From Lachnospiraceae bacterium (GTDB lineage Bacteria > Bacillota > Clostridia > Lachnospirales > Lachnospiraceae), in assembly GCA_015057865.1 (NCBI GenBank), contig SVDH01000001.1, positions 112,074 through 176,073 of the forward strand: 64,000 bases of DNA, read 5' to 3'. Under the pieces are notes generated by a model. That model was not told the DNA's origin. It saw only the letters and a program-made list of their open reading frames with translations, and did no database searches. Position numbers and translations under genes: made by a program. Below are positions 33,102 to 41,211 of the stretch, piece after piece (position 1 is the stretch's first letter; every line of letters starts with the position of its first letter).

Positions 33102-34112
33102 ATGCCTACTATTAATGATTTGACAGCAAAGAGATTTGGCAAACTCACTGCATTGGAACCTACAAACCAGAGGGATAGCAGATATGTTGTATGGAAATGC
33201 CGATGTGACTGCGGCAAGATCTTTTTCACCAGCAGTAAAAAGCTTACACGGGGAACGGTTCAAAGCTGTGGATGTGATCAGAAAGGAAAGCGCTCACGCG
33301 GCAAGCCGGCTGAAGACATCTCAGGCCAGAGATTCGGCATGCTGGTTGCAGTAAAAAAGATGCCGTCTAAGAACAAAAGAACCATGTGGCTATGCAAATG
33401 CGATTGCGGCGGAGAGAAGATCGCGGAAAAGCAGGGATTAAAGAACGGACGGATCAGAAGCTGCGGATGCCTGCGGGGGAATGCCATCGGCGCGCCGCGC
33501 AGAGACCTGACCGGACAGACATTCGGCAGGCTGACAGCCATCGAACCAACCGAGCGAAGGGACTGCAAGGGATCCGTTTACTGGAGATGCAAATGCATCT
33601 GCGGTAACGAGGCCGAAGTCACAGAAGACTGCCTGATCAATGGCAATACCGTTTCCTGCGGCTGCAGAAGACAGGAACTCAAGGACAACATCCATAAGAC
33701 CCTTACCTTTGTTGACGGGACATGCGTTGATTACTTAAGGTCCAGAAAATCCAGATCGGATAACAAAAGCGGGTTCAGAGGAGTCTATCAGATCGGCGAT
33801 AAATACCGCGTCAGCATAGGGTTCCAGAGCAAGCGCTATTACCTGGGCGTTTACAGCGATTTCGACGAAGCAGTCCAGGTGCGGATGGATGCGGAAAAAG
33901 AACTGCACGAAAGATTCATAAAGCTCTACGACTGGTGGAGCGCACGGGCGGTCTCAGATCCCGAATGGGCAGAAGACAATCCGATAACATTTGACGTGAC
34001 AGTAAAGGATAAAGAGATTTATGTCACCTCTCCGCTGATGAAAGAGATGCAAAAAGAGCGGGCAGAGAAGCTGACAGAGATCCCGGCAAGGAGTGACGAG
34101 AAAACAGCATGA
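33102..34112 (+). CDS. triple zinc-ribbon repeat protein with C-terminal AP2-like DNA-binding domain
   Basis: A 336-aa cytoplasmic protein, probably a DNA-binding regulator. It starts at ATG 33102 after AGGGGAAG. Three repeats (about 8-60, 74-125, 136-190) share the plan RFGxLxAxE ... W-x-C-x-C-(D/I)-C-G ... G-x-x-x-SCGC, giving Cys33/35/37/56/58, Cys98/100/102/121/123 and Cys163/165/167/186/188. Residues about 222-272 (SGFRGVYQ, YRVSIGFQSKRYYLGVYSDFDEAV) look like an AP2/integrase-type DNA-binding domain. Such domains also occur in phage HNH endonucleases, but no HNH motif is present. It is first in the surface locus, directly downstream of the candidate switch and overlapping the signal peptidase gene by 4 bp. 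Confidence 0.7.
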   Translation: MPTINDLTAKRFGKLTALEPTNQRDSRYVVWKCRCDCGKIFFTSSKKLTRGTVQSCGCDQKGKRSRGKPAEDISGQRFGMLVAVKKMPSKNKRTMWLCKCDCGGEKIAEKQGLKNGRIRSCGCLRGNAIGAPRRDLTGQTFGRLTAIEPTERRDCKGSVYWRCKCICGNEAEVTEDCLINGNTVSCGCRRQELKDNIHKTLTFVDGTCVDYLRSRKSRSDNKSGFRGVYQIGDKYRVSIGFQSKRYYLGVYSDFDEAVQVRMDAEKELHERFIKLYDWWSARAVSDPEWAEDNPITFDVTVKDKEIYVTSPLMKEMQKERAEKLTEIPARSDEKTA

Positions 34113-34756
34113 CAGGTGAAGAACATACCGCGCACATCGCGGAAGAGAGCTTAGAAGAGACCGTTCTCCGACAGGAAGAAGAGATCGAAGGTCTAAAAGT
34201 ACAGCTGGCTCTGGCTCAGGAGATCAAAAAAGAGGATACAAAGCACCGGTTCAGATGGGCGCTGCGGAATACGATCTTTACGCTGATCACGGTAGCAGCG
34301 ATCGCAGTACTGATCGCGGTCTTCCTGATGCCAGTGATGCGGATTTACGGAAGCAGCATGAACCCCATCCTGCAGGAAGGTGACATCGTAGTATCGGTAA
34401 AAGACAACAGCATGAAAACCGGAGATGTCGTCGCGTTTTACTACAACAACAAGATCCTGGTCAAGCGCGTGATTGCGCAGTCCGGAGACTGGGTGGACAT
34501 CAGCGAAGACGGAACGGTCTATGTAAATAATCAGCAGATCGATGAACCGTATCTGCAGGAAAAAGCATTCGGAGAATGTAATATCACGCTCCCCTATCAG
34601 GTGCCTGATGAAAAGGTATTTGTCATGGGAGACAACAGAAGTGTATCAATCGATTCGAGAAACACAGCCGTTGGATGTGTTTCGCAGGAACAGGTAGTCG
34701 GAAAAATCGTATTTTGCGTGTGGCCGTTACGCCATTTCAGCGGGGTGAAAGGCTGA
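34109..34756 (+). CDS. lepB: signal peptidase I (bacterial P-type)
   Basis: A 215-aa membrane-bound type I signal peptidase. One helix (about 53-73) precedes the catalytic Ser83 in YGSSMNP. Lys119 lies in KILVKRVIAQSGD, and box E reads VFVMGDNRSVSIDSR, so it uses the Ser/Lys dyad of prokaryotic enzymes, not the SipW Ser/His type. The N-terminal cytoplasmic tail (about 12-43) is a predicted coiled coil, longer than in most homologues. ATGA overlap couples it to the preceding gene. Position in the locus suggests it matures the pilins, TasA-like proteins or adhesins that follow. Confidence 0.92.
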   Translation: MTGEEHTAHIAEESLEETVLRQEEEIEGLKVQLALAQEIKKEDTKHRFRWALRNTIFTLITVAAIAVLIAVFLMPVMRIYGSSMNPILQEGDIVVSVKDNSMKTGDVVAFYYNNKILVKRVIAQSGDWVDISEDGTVYVNNQQIDEPYLQEKAFGECNITLPYQVPDEKVFVMGDNRSVSIDSRNTAVGCVSQEQVVGKIVFCVWPLRHFSGVKG

Positions 34757-34810
34757 CGGATCAATTGAGTTTTATATCCCATCGAGTACTGGCAGAAGGG
34801 GTTGGCAATA

Positions 34811-34996
34811 ATGAAGAGATGGCTTGAAAAATTCAAAAAGAAAAAAACTGCATTTACGATCGGCTCGGGAGCAACAGCAGTAAAGATTCCCGGTGCGAGC
34901 CTAGTGCTTTTTGCAGGAGCGATGCTCCTGATGAGAAAAAGAAAACGTGTATCCGTAATGGCACACGGGGAGAAAGGGGGTGGTTCCCGCCTATGA
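34811..34996 (+). CDS. 61-aa remnant-like miniature of the locus adhesins
   Basis: The product starts MKRWLEKFKKKKTAFTIGSG, like the unusual N-terminus of the giant adhesins (KKWIxxLKKKKTAMTIA). It then jumps to IPGASLVLFAGAMLLMRKRKR, which resembles their membrane anchor and basic tail without the LPxTG motif or the hydrophobic signal core. AGAAGGGG (34794-34801) precedes ATG 34811. It may be the leftover of an adhesin gene that lost its middle by deletion, or a functional micro-protein. The rest of the 34757-35154 gap holds a GGGATGAA/TTCATCCC hairpin (35103-35129) and no other gene. Confidence 0.5.
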   Translation: MKRWLEKFKKKKTAFTIGSGATAVKIPGASLVLFAGAMLLMRKRKRVSVMAHGEKGGGSRL

Positions 34997-35154
34997 TTGT
35001 GAAGAAACGGATTAACCCGGCTCATCGGATCAGGGGAAGACCACTGCCCCGTTCTGAACCGGGCGGATAGCAATTCGCAAAAGGAAACGGTTTATGAAAA
35101 TGGGATGAAACAAACCATTGTTCATCCCAAAACAACCAACTAAAGGAGGACAAA

Positions 35155-36738
35155 ATGAAAAAGTTAAAGAAAACTATGGCTTTAGCACTTGCTGGAGCAT
35201 TGGTTGTTGCTATGGCGGTTCCGGCTATGGCAGCGCCTGGTGATTTTACAGGAACGGCAGAAACAACAATCACTGCTAAAGATGTTGTTGCTGGAGATTC
35301 AGTTAATTATATTCAATTGGTAGAATGGGATGCTACTACTAGCGACTGGAAACTTACTACCGATGGCACAAGCTGTGGAGTGTCATTAGCAAACTTGGTT
35401 GATGGTATCTCTGAAGAAGAAGCAGGGACAATTGCAACGAATGTGACAGCTACTGGTACAGCAATGACAGCAGGTGATCCGGCTACAACATTTACCGCAA
35501 CAGTTAATCCTGGTCTGTATTATTTGAAAGCTATTCCAGCAACAGGTAATAAAGATACTCTTTATAATCCTGCATTTGTATCTGCTGATTATTACGACGG
35601 TGGTAATGAAATCAGCTTTGGAAGCACATATGAAGATTCTACGGTTGTAAAAAAATCAACGGTTCCATTTGATAAAGAAGTAAACAGTACCTCAGATACT
35701 TTCAAAGATGTAAAGCCTGGCGATACTGTACCTTTTAAAGTAACAACAACGATTCCGGCATTTGGTTCATCGTTTACAAATCCCAAATTTAGTGTTACTG
35801 ATGTACTTTCTACAGGTCTTGAGCTTGAGGGAAATGTATCAGTACAATATGGCGAAAATACAGTTACTGCATCAAATGCTGATGTTACAATCACGCCAAA
35901 TTCAGATAAAAGCGGCTATACTGTGGAGTTTAGCAAAGGGTATTTAACAGGATTGAACGGTGCCACACCGAATGTTGAAATCACATATTCAGCAAAAGTC
36001 ACAACAGCAGGCGAAAACAATGTGACTTATATGGATAATAAAGCTACCCTGACTTTCTCAAATACACCTTCAACAAACGTATCAAAAGATGACATTACTC
36101 GCCACTACACGTTTGCGATTGATGGAAGTCTACTTGGCCAGACTGGTAAGGAAGGTAGTGAATTAATTAAAACTGGAACGGATGCAAATGGGAATATTCT
36201 TACTGAGAATAAGAAAACTTATCATGGTACAGAAGTAAGCGCATTGAATGGTGCAACTTTCAAATTAGTTGGAACTGGCGCACTTGAAGGAGTTGAAAAG
36301 ACAGCTCAATCCGATGGAAATGGACGGATTAATTTTGATGGCCTTGATGCAGGAACATATAAATTGACTGAAGAAAGCGCTCCAGCTGGTTTTGTTAAAG
36401 ACACTAGAGAATTCACAGTAACTATTACTCCAACATATTCAACTGATCCGGCAACACCAGATCTCTTAGTTAGTTATGAAATTACTATTACCGCACCAGC
36501 AAGCGGAAACACACCTGCATATAATGGTGGCGCAACATTTAACATGACTAATGATGGTGGAGTAACAGTGACCTCTTCAGAGGAAAGTGCATCTAACTTC
36601 ATTAACAATACCCAGGGTGCCGAACTTCCGTCCACCGGTGGCATGGGTACCACAATCTTCTACATCATCGGTATCATCCTTGTAGTAGGCGCTGGCGTTG
36701 TTCTGGTTTCTCGCAGAAAAATGCGCGCACAGCAGTAA
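35155..36738 (+). CDS. LPXTG-anchored major pilin (isopeptide-forming fimbrial backbone protein)
   Basis: A 527-aa secreted backbone pilin. The signal peptide (1-27) ends in VPAMAA. Residues about 165-330 form a fimbrial D2 isopeptide domain (VPFDKEVN ... VKPGDTVPFKVTTTIP ... VTDVLSTGLEL). About 375-430 is a SpaA-type Cna-B domain (LNGATFKLVG ... AGTYKLTEESAPAGF with an E-box). The sorting signal is LPSTGG, then a hydrophobic helix and RRKMRAQQ. AAAGGAGGA precedes the ATG. The neighbouring class C sortase would polymerise it. Codons are visibly more A/T-rich than those of adjacent genes, suggesting exchange by recombination. Confidence 0.92.
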   Translation: MKKLKKTMALALAGALVVAMAVPAMAAPGDFTGTAETTITAKDVVAGDSVNYIQLVEWDATTSDWKLTTDGTSCGVSLANLVDGISEEEAGTIATNVTATGTAMTAGDPATTFTATVNPGLYYLKAIPATGNKDTLYNPAFVSADYYDGGNEISFGSTYEDSTVVKKSTVPFDKEVNSTSDTFKDVKPGDTVPFKVTTTIPAFGSSFTNPKFSVTDVLSTGLELEGNVSVQYGENTVTASNADVTITPNSDKSGYTVEFSKGYLTGLNGATPNVEITYSAKVTTAGENNVTYMDNKATLTFSNTPSTNVSKDDITRHYTFAIDGSLLGQTGKEGSELIKTGTDANGNILTENKKTYHGTEVSALNGATFKLVGTGALEGVEKTAQSDGNGRINFDGLDAGTYKLTEESAPAGFVKDTREFTVTITPTYSTDPATPDLLVSYEITITAPASGNTPAYNGGATFNMTNDGGVTVTSSEESASNFINNTQGAELPSTGGMGTTIFYIIGIILVVGAGVVLVSRRKMRAQQ

Positions 36739-36800
36739 CAGTATCATTATAAATTAAAACATATGGTTTTAAAGAACATATAAGTAACAAATAACGATTC

Positions 36801-36826
36801 CCGGGGCAGGCATCTGCCTGCTCCGG
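36801..36826 (+). other. strong hairpin between pilin and sortase genes
   Basis: CCGGGGCAGGC (36801-36811) pairs with GCCTGCTCCGG (36816-36826), an 11-bp stem with one G-U and an ATCT loop. No T-run follows. Located between a gene expected to be made in excess (pilin) and its sortase, it may stabilise or process the upstream mRNA or partly attenuate transcription. Confidence 0.6.
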
Positions 36827-36900
36827 AACATCCCCTTATAATTCACTTCAAAAATATCGGAAAAGACATCGATCAGAATCGATAAAAGGCAGGCACGAAG

Positions 36901-37968
36901 GTGCGGATACGAAAAAACAAGCACAAGATTGACTCAGAGCATACTGAGCAAAAAGAGAATATAGAGAACACAGAAAGCGTAGAGGATACGAGTAATTCTC
37001 CGAAAAAGAAAAAGGGTTGGTTCAAGCGGCATATGGTCGGGTTTATCCTGACACTCATCCTAATCGGTGGGGCGAGCCTTTTGGCATACCCTTCAGTGGC
37101 GAATTACTGGAACCAGTTCCACCAGACACGCGCAGTCATGGACTACGTGCAGGCGGTGGATGATTTAGATGAAGAGGACTACGAAGCGGTTTTACAATCT
37201 GCCTACGACTATAACAGACGGCTGGCCGAGACGGGATTTAACTGGATGCCGGATGAGGCACAACTGGCAGATTATGAAAACCAATTAGATATAAACGATA
37301 CAGGAATCATGGGATATGTAAATATCCCGAAGATCAATGTGATGCTGCCGATCTACCACGGCATTGACGAAACGATTTTGCAGATTGCGATCGGTCATCT
37401 GGAAGCCTCGAGTCTTCCGATCGGCTGCGAGAGCTATAGCTTCGAGGAACGGCGTGTGACAGATCCTTCAGAGGGGAGCCATACCTTGGTCTCTGGGCAC
37501 AGAGGACTGCCGTCGGCACGGTTATTCACAGATCTGGATCAGCTGGTCGAGGGAGATCAGTTCTCCCTGACAGTCCTAAACGAGACGATGACCTATGAGG
37601 TCGATCAGATCCGGATCGTAGAGCCGTCAGATCTTTCGGCACTGCAGCTGGAGCTGGGTCAGGATTACTGCACATTGATCACATGTACGCCGTACGGTGT
37701 CAATACACACAGGCTTCTGGTGCGGGGGCACCGCATACAGAACACGTTTGATGACGGAAACATTAAGCCGGAGGCGATTAAATTTGAACCGGGGCTGGTC
37801 GCACCGCTGGTGGCAGCGCCGATCCTGTTGCTTTTGCTGATCCTGTTATTGATCACAACACGCAGCAAGAAAAAGGAACCACAAAAAGATAGCAAATGGA
37901 AACAAAGGAAAAGGAGGGACACCGGGACCGATGATGGCCGGGAGGTGGAGCATGAGAACAAGGAATGA
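36901..37968 (+). CDS. srtC: class C sortase (pilus polymerase)
   Basis: A 355-aa membrane transpeptidase. Start GTG 36901. An N-terminal helix (44-63), a catalytic domain (about 130-280) and a C-terminal helix (about 300-318) give the class C topology. His200 lies in LVSGHRGLPSARLF, Cys262 in TLITCTPYG and Arg271 in NTHRLLVRG. An extra Cys-containing loop (about 176-190) precedes the histidine. The enzyme cuts LPxTG-type pilins and joins them covalently. The preceding LPSTG pilin is the obvious substrate, and the LPNxG adhesins may be tips or be anchored by it. The next gene overlaps by 17 bp. Confidence 0.95.
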   Translation: MRIRKNKHKIDSEHTEQKENIENTESVEDTSNSPKKKKGWFKRHMVGFILTLILIGGASLLAYPSVANYWNQFHQTRAVMDYVQAVDDLDEEDYEAVLQSAYDYNRRLAETGFNWMPDEAQLADYENQLDINDTGIMGYVNIPKINVMLPIYHGIDETILQIAIGHLEASSLPIGCESYSFEERRVTDPSEGSHTLVSGHRGLPSARLFTDLDQLVEGDQFSLTVLNETMTYEVDQIRIVEPSDLSALQLELGQDYCTLITCTPYGVNTHRLLVRGHRIQNTFDDGNIKPEAIKFEPGLVAPLVAAPILLLLLILLLITTRSKKKEPQKDSKWKQRKRRDTGTDDGREVEHENKE

Positions 37969-39088
37969 AAAACTGACAAAAAGAAGATTCCTGCCGGTGA
38001 TGCTGGCGCTCATACTGGCGGCGGCAGTGGCTGTGCCGATGGGAAGCGGCCTTGCATTTGCAGACGAGGATGAGGAAAAGATCGGTACGCTGACCGTGAA
38101 CGTGCAGAACGCTCAGGACGAGTATGGCACCTTTGGCGAGGATCTGAACGGTGGAACATATGGCGATGTTGCGTTTTACCGTGTTGCGAAAGGCATAAAG
38201 AGTCAGACCCATGACACCTGGGACTGGACACTGGAAAAGGGATTTGATTCTGCCGACATGCAAAGCCTCTTAAAAGATGCCGAAGATGGGAAGCGGACAG
38301 AAGACGGTCAGGATGCCTATGAGGCATTGGCGGCGAAAGCCTTGAAGGCAATCGTATCTGATGATACAGGGGCTTATACACCGGTGGACGCAGCATCGTT
38401 CGGAGCCAAGAGCCCGTCTCTGCCGGCAGGCATTTACCTGGCAGTGCCGAGACAGGCCGGCGATGACGGAAAGAGCATTGTGGCAGATGAACAGGGCAAT
38501 GCCACGGTGACGACGGATGAATACGTTTATACGTTTTCACCGATGATGATCTCGGTTCCGTCAAAGGAGGCGAAGGATGGCAAGATTGGATCTGCGGACG
38601 ATTATGGCCCGTGGATCATGGATGTCCAGATGACCACAAAGGCTGCACGTAAACCAGCCGCGGGAAGCATATCCATCACAAAGAGCCTGTCCACGTTTGA
38701 GACAAAGAAGAATGCAAAAGCGACCTTTGTTTTCCGGATCAAGGCAGAAAAGGATGGCGTTCCGGTGTATGACGATGTGGTTTCCATCGCGTTTACCGAT
38801 GCCGGTTCCCAGACACGTAAGATTGACGGCATTCCTGTCGGAGCAACGGTAACCGTGACAGAAGATTACGATGGTCATTCTTACAAGTTGACATCAGATC
38901 CGTCGCAGACGGTGACAGTTGCGGCTGACGAAATCAGAAATGTCAAGTTTACCAATGACTATGATGACACATTCCATGGCGGTGGCGGTGTGGAAAACGG
39001 CTTCTCGAAAGAAGTAAAAGAAGACGGAACACCGGGCAAATGGAATTTCAAACAGATTTTCAGTGGAGAGAAACAGTATAACGATTAA
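37952..39088 (+). CDS. secreted pilin-like protein with Cna-B/DUF5979-type domain, no sorting signal
   Basis: A 378-aa exported protein. The ATG at 37952 follows GGGAGGTGG. It has a basic start and signal helix cut near AFA. About 30-215 resembles the first domain of pilins (NGGTYGDVAFYRVAKGI ... LPAGIYLAVPR). About 240-340 is a Cna-B/DUF5979-like domain (GSISITKSLSTFE ... GIPVGATVTVTEDYDGH ... VKFTNDYDD). There is no LPxTG and no C-terminal membrane helix, so it is either released or incorporated by other means. It overlaps the sortase gene, so it probably belongs to the pilus. Confidence 0.75.
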   Translation: MRTRNEKLTKRRFLPVMLALILAAAVAVPMGSGLAFADEDEEKIGTLTVNVQNAQDEYGTFGEDLNGGTYGDVAFYRVAKGIKSQTHDTWDWTLEKGFDSADMQSLLKDAEDGKRTEDGQDAYEALAAKALKAIVSDDTGAYTPVDAASFGAKSPSLPAGIYLAVPRQAGDDGKSIVADEQGNATVTTDEYVYTFSPMMISVPSKEAKDGKIGSADDYGPWIMDVQMTTKAARKPAAGSISITKSLSTFETKKNAKATFVFRIKAEKDGVPVYDDVVSIAFTDAGSQTRKIDGIPVGATVTVTEDYDGHSYKLTSDPSQTVTVAADEIRNVKFTNDYDDTFHGGGGVENGFSKEVKEDGTPGKWNFKQIFSGEKQYND

Positions 39089-39118
39089 CAGGAGACGCTT
39101 TGGCGTAAGGAGCAGCTT

Positions 39119-39655
39119 ATGAAAAAGAAAGTAATGGCCCTTGGATGCGCGGCAGCCGTACTGATCGCATCCGTATCGATAGGCGGGGCATGGTCTTACT
39201 TTACAACCTATGCTGAGACATCGGGGGAGAGAACCATTTCTCTGGGTGATGTGACAGAGATCCATGAGGATATATCTGACTGGACGAAAAAGGTGAGGGT
39301 CACCAGTGAACCGAAATCTCAGCCTGTTTATGTGCGCGTTCAGGCGTTTGCGGGATCCGCATACCAAGATCTTTTGCAGTATAGCGGGGCGGACTGGGTA
39401 AAACCGGCCGGAGATGATTACTACTACTATACGCAGCCTGTTATCGCAACAGAGGAAGAGGAAGGCGAGACCAGCCAGCTGGAAATTTCTCTGAAAAACA
39501 TCCCGGACAGTTTGCCGCCGGGAGACAATGACTTTAATGTAGTGATCGTGTATGAAACGACACCTGTGATCTTTGGAGCAGACGGAAATCCGATTGGATA
39601 TGACCGTGTCGACTGGTCACAGAAGGTTAATACAGAAGCCGAAGGGGGTGAGTGA
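39119..39655 (+). CDS. TasA/CalY-like secreted fibre-type protein 1
   Basis: A 178-aa exported protein. The N-terminus (about 1-45) has the camelysin/TasA-type signal plan: a hydrophobic core, then GGAWSYFTTYAETSGERTISLGDV, matching the family's G-x-x-x-YF-T-D/Y-x-A ... G pattern in which cleavage precedes the YF region. The mature region is a compact beta domain (VTSEPKSQPVYVRVQAFAG). TasA-type proteins form biofilm fibres in Bacillus. This assignment is by motif only. Two further small exported proteins follow in the same orientation. Confidence 0.65.
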   Translation: MKKKVMALGCAAAVLIASVSIGGAWSYFTTYAETSGERTISLGDVTEIHEDISDWTKKVRVTSEPKSQPVYVRVQAFAGSAYQDLLQYSGADWVKPAGDDYYYYTQPVIATEEEEGETSQLEISLKNIPDSLPPGDNDFNVVIVYETTPVIFGADGNPIGYDRVDWSQKVNTEAEGGE

Positions 39656-39657
39656 TT

Positions 39658-40455
39658 ATGAAAAATAAAAAACGATTCACCTCAAGAGCGACAACGACAG
39701 TCCTCGCGGCTGCGGCGGTCGTAGTTCTGGCGCTTTCTGGTGTAACAGGTGCGCGTGCGGCGCTGACCTATTTTTCCGAGACCTACACGACACAGGCGCA
39801 GATGTATGACATCGGCGTCAGCCTGATGGAAAAGAGTGGCGACGCAGAAGATTACGAGCGCGTGGCATGGCGTGATTACAGTCGCCGGGGCGACGGCGTC
39901 TGGAATCAGGACTATGTGGAGCTGCTTGGCGGCATTGAGCAGAACATCATTCCGGGCAAGGTTTATCCGGAGGAGCTGGCAGTGCAAAACAGCGGTACGA
40001 TCGATGAGTATGTTCGTGTGACGATCCGTAAGTACTGGGTGGAACAATCAGGCGATGAAGAAACCGGCGTGACGGAAAGTAAAGACCAGACCCTTGACCC
40101 GGATCTGATCGACATCCATTTCATCAATGATTCTGTCTGGGAAATCGAAGAAGATACGCAGGGCGATGAGGAACGGACGGTTCTTTATTATAAAAACGTC
40201 CTGAAATCAGGAGATATAACGCCGCCGCTTTGCGACACACTGACAGTGGACGGTTATCTGGCGACAAAGGTAACACAGACACCGGAAACCTTTACAGGGG
40301 AAGACGGCAGCACATACACCAGAATCACGACCACATATGACTATGACGGTATGGCGTTTAAGGTAGAAGCAAGGGTGGACGCGATCCAGACCCACAATGC
40401 GGATGACGCGGCAATCAGCGCATGGGGACATAACTATGCGAACTTTACGGAGTAA
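39658..40455 (+). CDS. TasA/CalY-like secreted fibre-type protein 2
   Basis: A 265-aa exported protein. The ATG at 39658 has GAAGGGGG at the right distance; a GTG at 39652 is too close. The signal region ends TGARAALTYFSETYTTQAQMYDIG, again with the YF motif of TasA/CalY-like proteins. The mature part contains PEELAVQNSGTIDEYVRVTIRKYW, the recurring family feature in which the chain is described as a continuous tensile beta sandwich. It follows protein 1 by 2 bp. No sorting signal. Confidence 0.65.
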   Translation: MKNKKRFTSRATTTVLAAAAVVVLALSGVTGARAALTYFSETYTTQAQMYDIGVSLMEKSGDAEDYERVAWRDYSRRGDGVWNQDYVELLGGIEQNIIPGKVYPEELAVQNSGTIDEYVRVTIRKYWVEQSGDEETGVTESKDQTLDPDLIDIHFINDSVWEIEEDTQGDEERTVLYYKNVLKSGDITPPLCDTLTVDGYLATKVTQTPETFTGEDGSTYTRITTTYDYDGMAFKVEARVDAIQTHNADDAAISAWGHNYANFTE

Positions 40456-40467
40456 GGGAGACAGGCT

Positions 40468-41211
40468 ATGAAGAAGAATCGAATCATAAAAAATACGATA
40501 CTCGGTCTGGTGGTCGCCTCCGTACTGTCAACTGCCGTACCGGCAATGGCGATGTCCTATACAGGCGATCCCGACTGGAGCGTAAGTTTTTCGCAGGATG
40601 AAAAGATGGTCTCGAATTTTACGACGGGACAAATCTACGATGTGATGGACCAGATGCAGCCTGGTGATAACGCGAAGATCGAACTGACCGTACGCAATGA
40701 CAACGATGCTTCCACAGACTGGTACATGAAAAATGATGTCATTGAGTCTCTGGAAGAAAGTGTCAGCGTAGCATCAGGCGGTGCGTACAGCTATCGCCTG
40801 ACCTATAACGGCGAGGATCTGTACAACTCGGATGACGTCGGCGGAGACGGAACCAGCAAGGCCGGCATCGGTCTGCACCAGGCGACCAATTCTCTGAAGG
40901 ACTATTTTTATCTGGATACTTTGAAAAAGGGCGAGACCGGCAAGGTAACGCTCGAAGTAGCACTGGAAGGTGAGACACAGGGTAACGACTATCAGGATAC
41001 ACTGGCAAAAGTTGATATGTCATTTGCCGTAGAGCTGACGCCGACCGGCGGAAACACGACAAAGCATAATACCATCAATCGTTCCAAGGTTGTAAAGACC
41101 GGTGATACGAATATGGCTCCGTATGCCATCGCAGGCGGCATCGCGGGTGCAATACTCCTGGTACTGGCTGTTGCCAGCGCAAGACGTCGCAGAAAGGAGG
41201 CCAGAGCATGA
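40468..41211 (+). CDS. exported cell-wall protein with atypical VKTGD anchor
   Basis: A 247-aa exported protein: a signal peptide to about residue 28 (VPAMAMS), a beta domain (about 30-195) including QMQPGDNAKIELTVRNDNDASTDWYM, reminiscent of TasA-like folds, and a C-terminus VVKTGDTNMAPYAIAGGIAGAILL then RRRRKEARA. The VKTGD-helix-Arg pattern is a plausible non-canonical sortase signal, as seen in Clostridia; otherwise it is simply a membrane anchor. It overlaps the next gene by 4 bp. Confidence 0.65.
   Translation: MKKNRIIKNTILGLVVASVLSTAVPAMAMSYTGDPDWSVSFSQDEKMVSNFTTGQIYDVMDQMQPGDNAKIELTVRNDNDASTDWYMKNDVIESLEESVSVASGGAYSYRLTYNGEDLYNSDDVGGDGTSKAGIGLHQATNSLKDYFYLDTLKKGETGKVTLEVALEGETQGNDYQDTLAKVDMSFAVELTPTGGNTTKHNTINRSKVVKTGDTNMAPYAIAGGIAGAILLVLAVASARRRRKEARA

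Noticed and set aside
34109..34756. SipW-type (archaeal-like) signal peptidase that would pair with TasA-like proteins
   Set aside because: The enzyme has a Ser/Lys dyad and the P-type box E, so it is not SipW.
35029..35154. Possible c-di-GMP riboswitch before the pilin gene
   Set aside because: Hairpins are present, but the conserved GEMM core could not be found.
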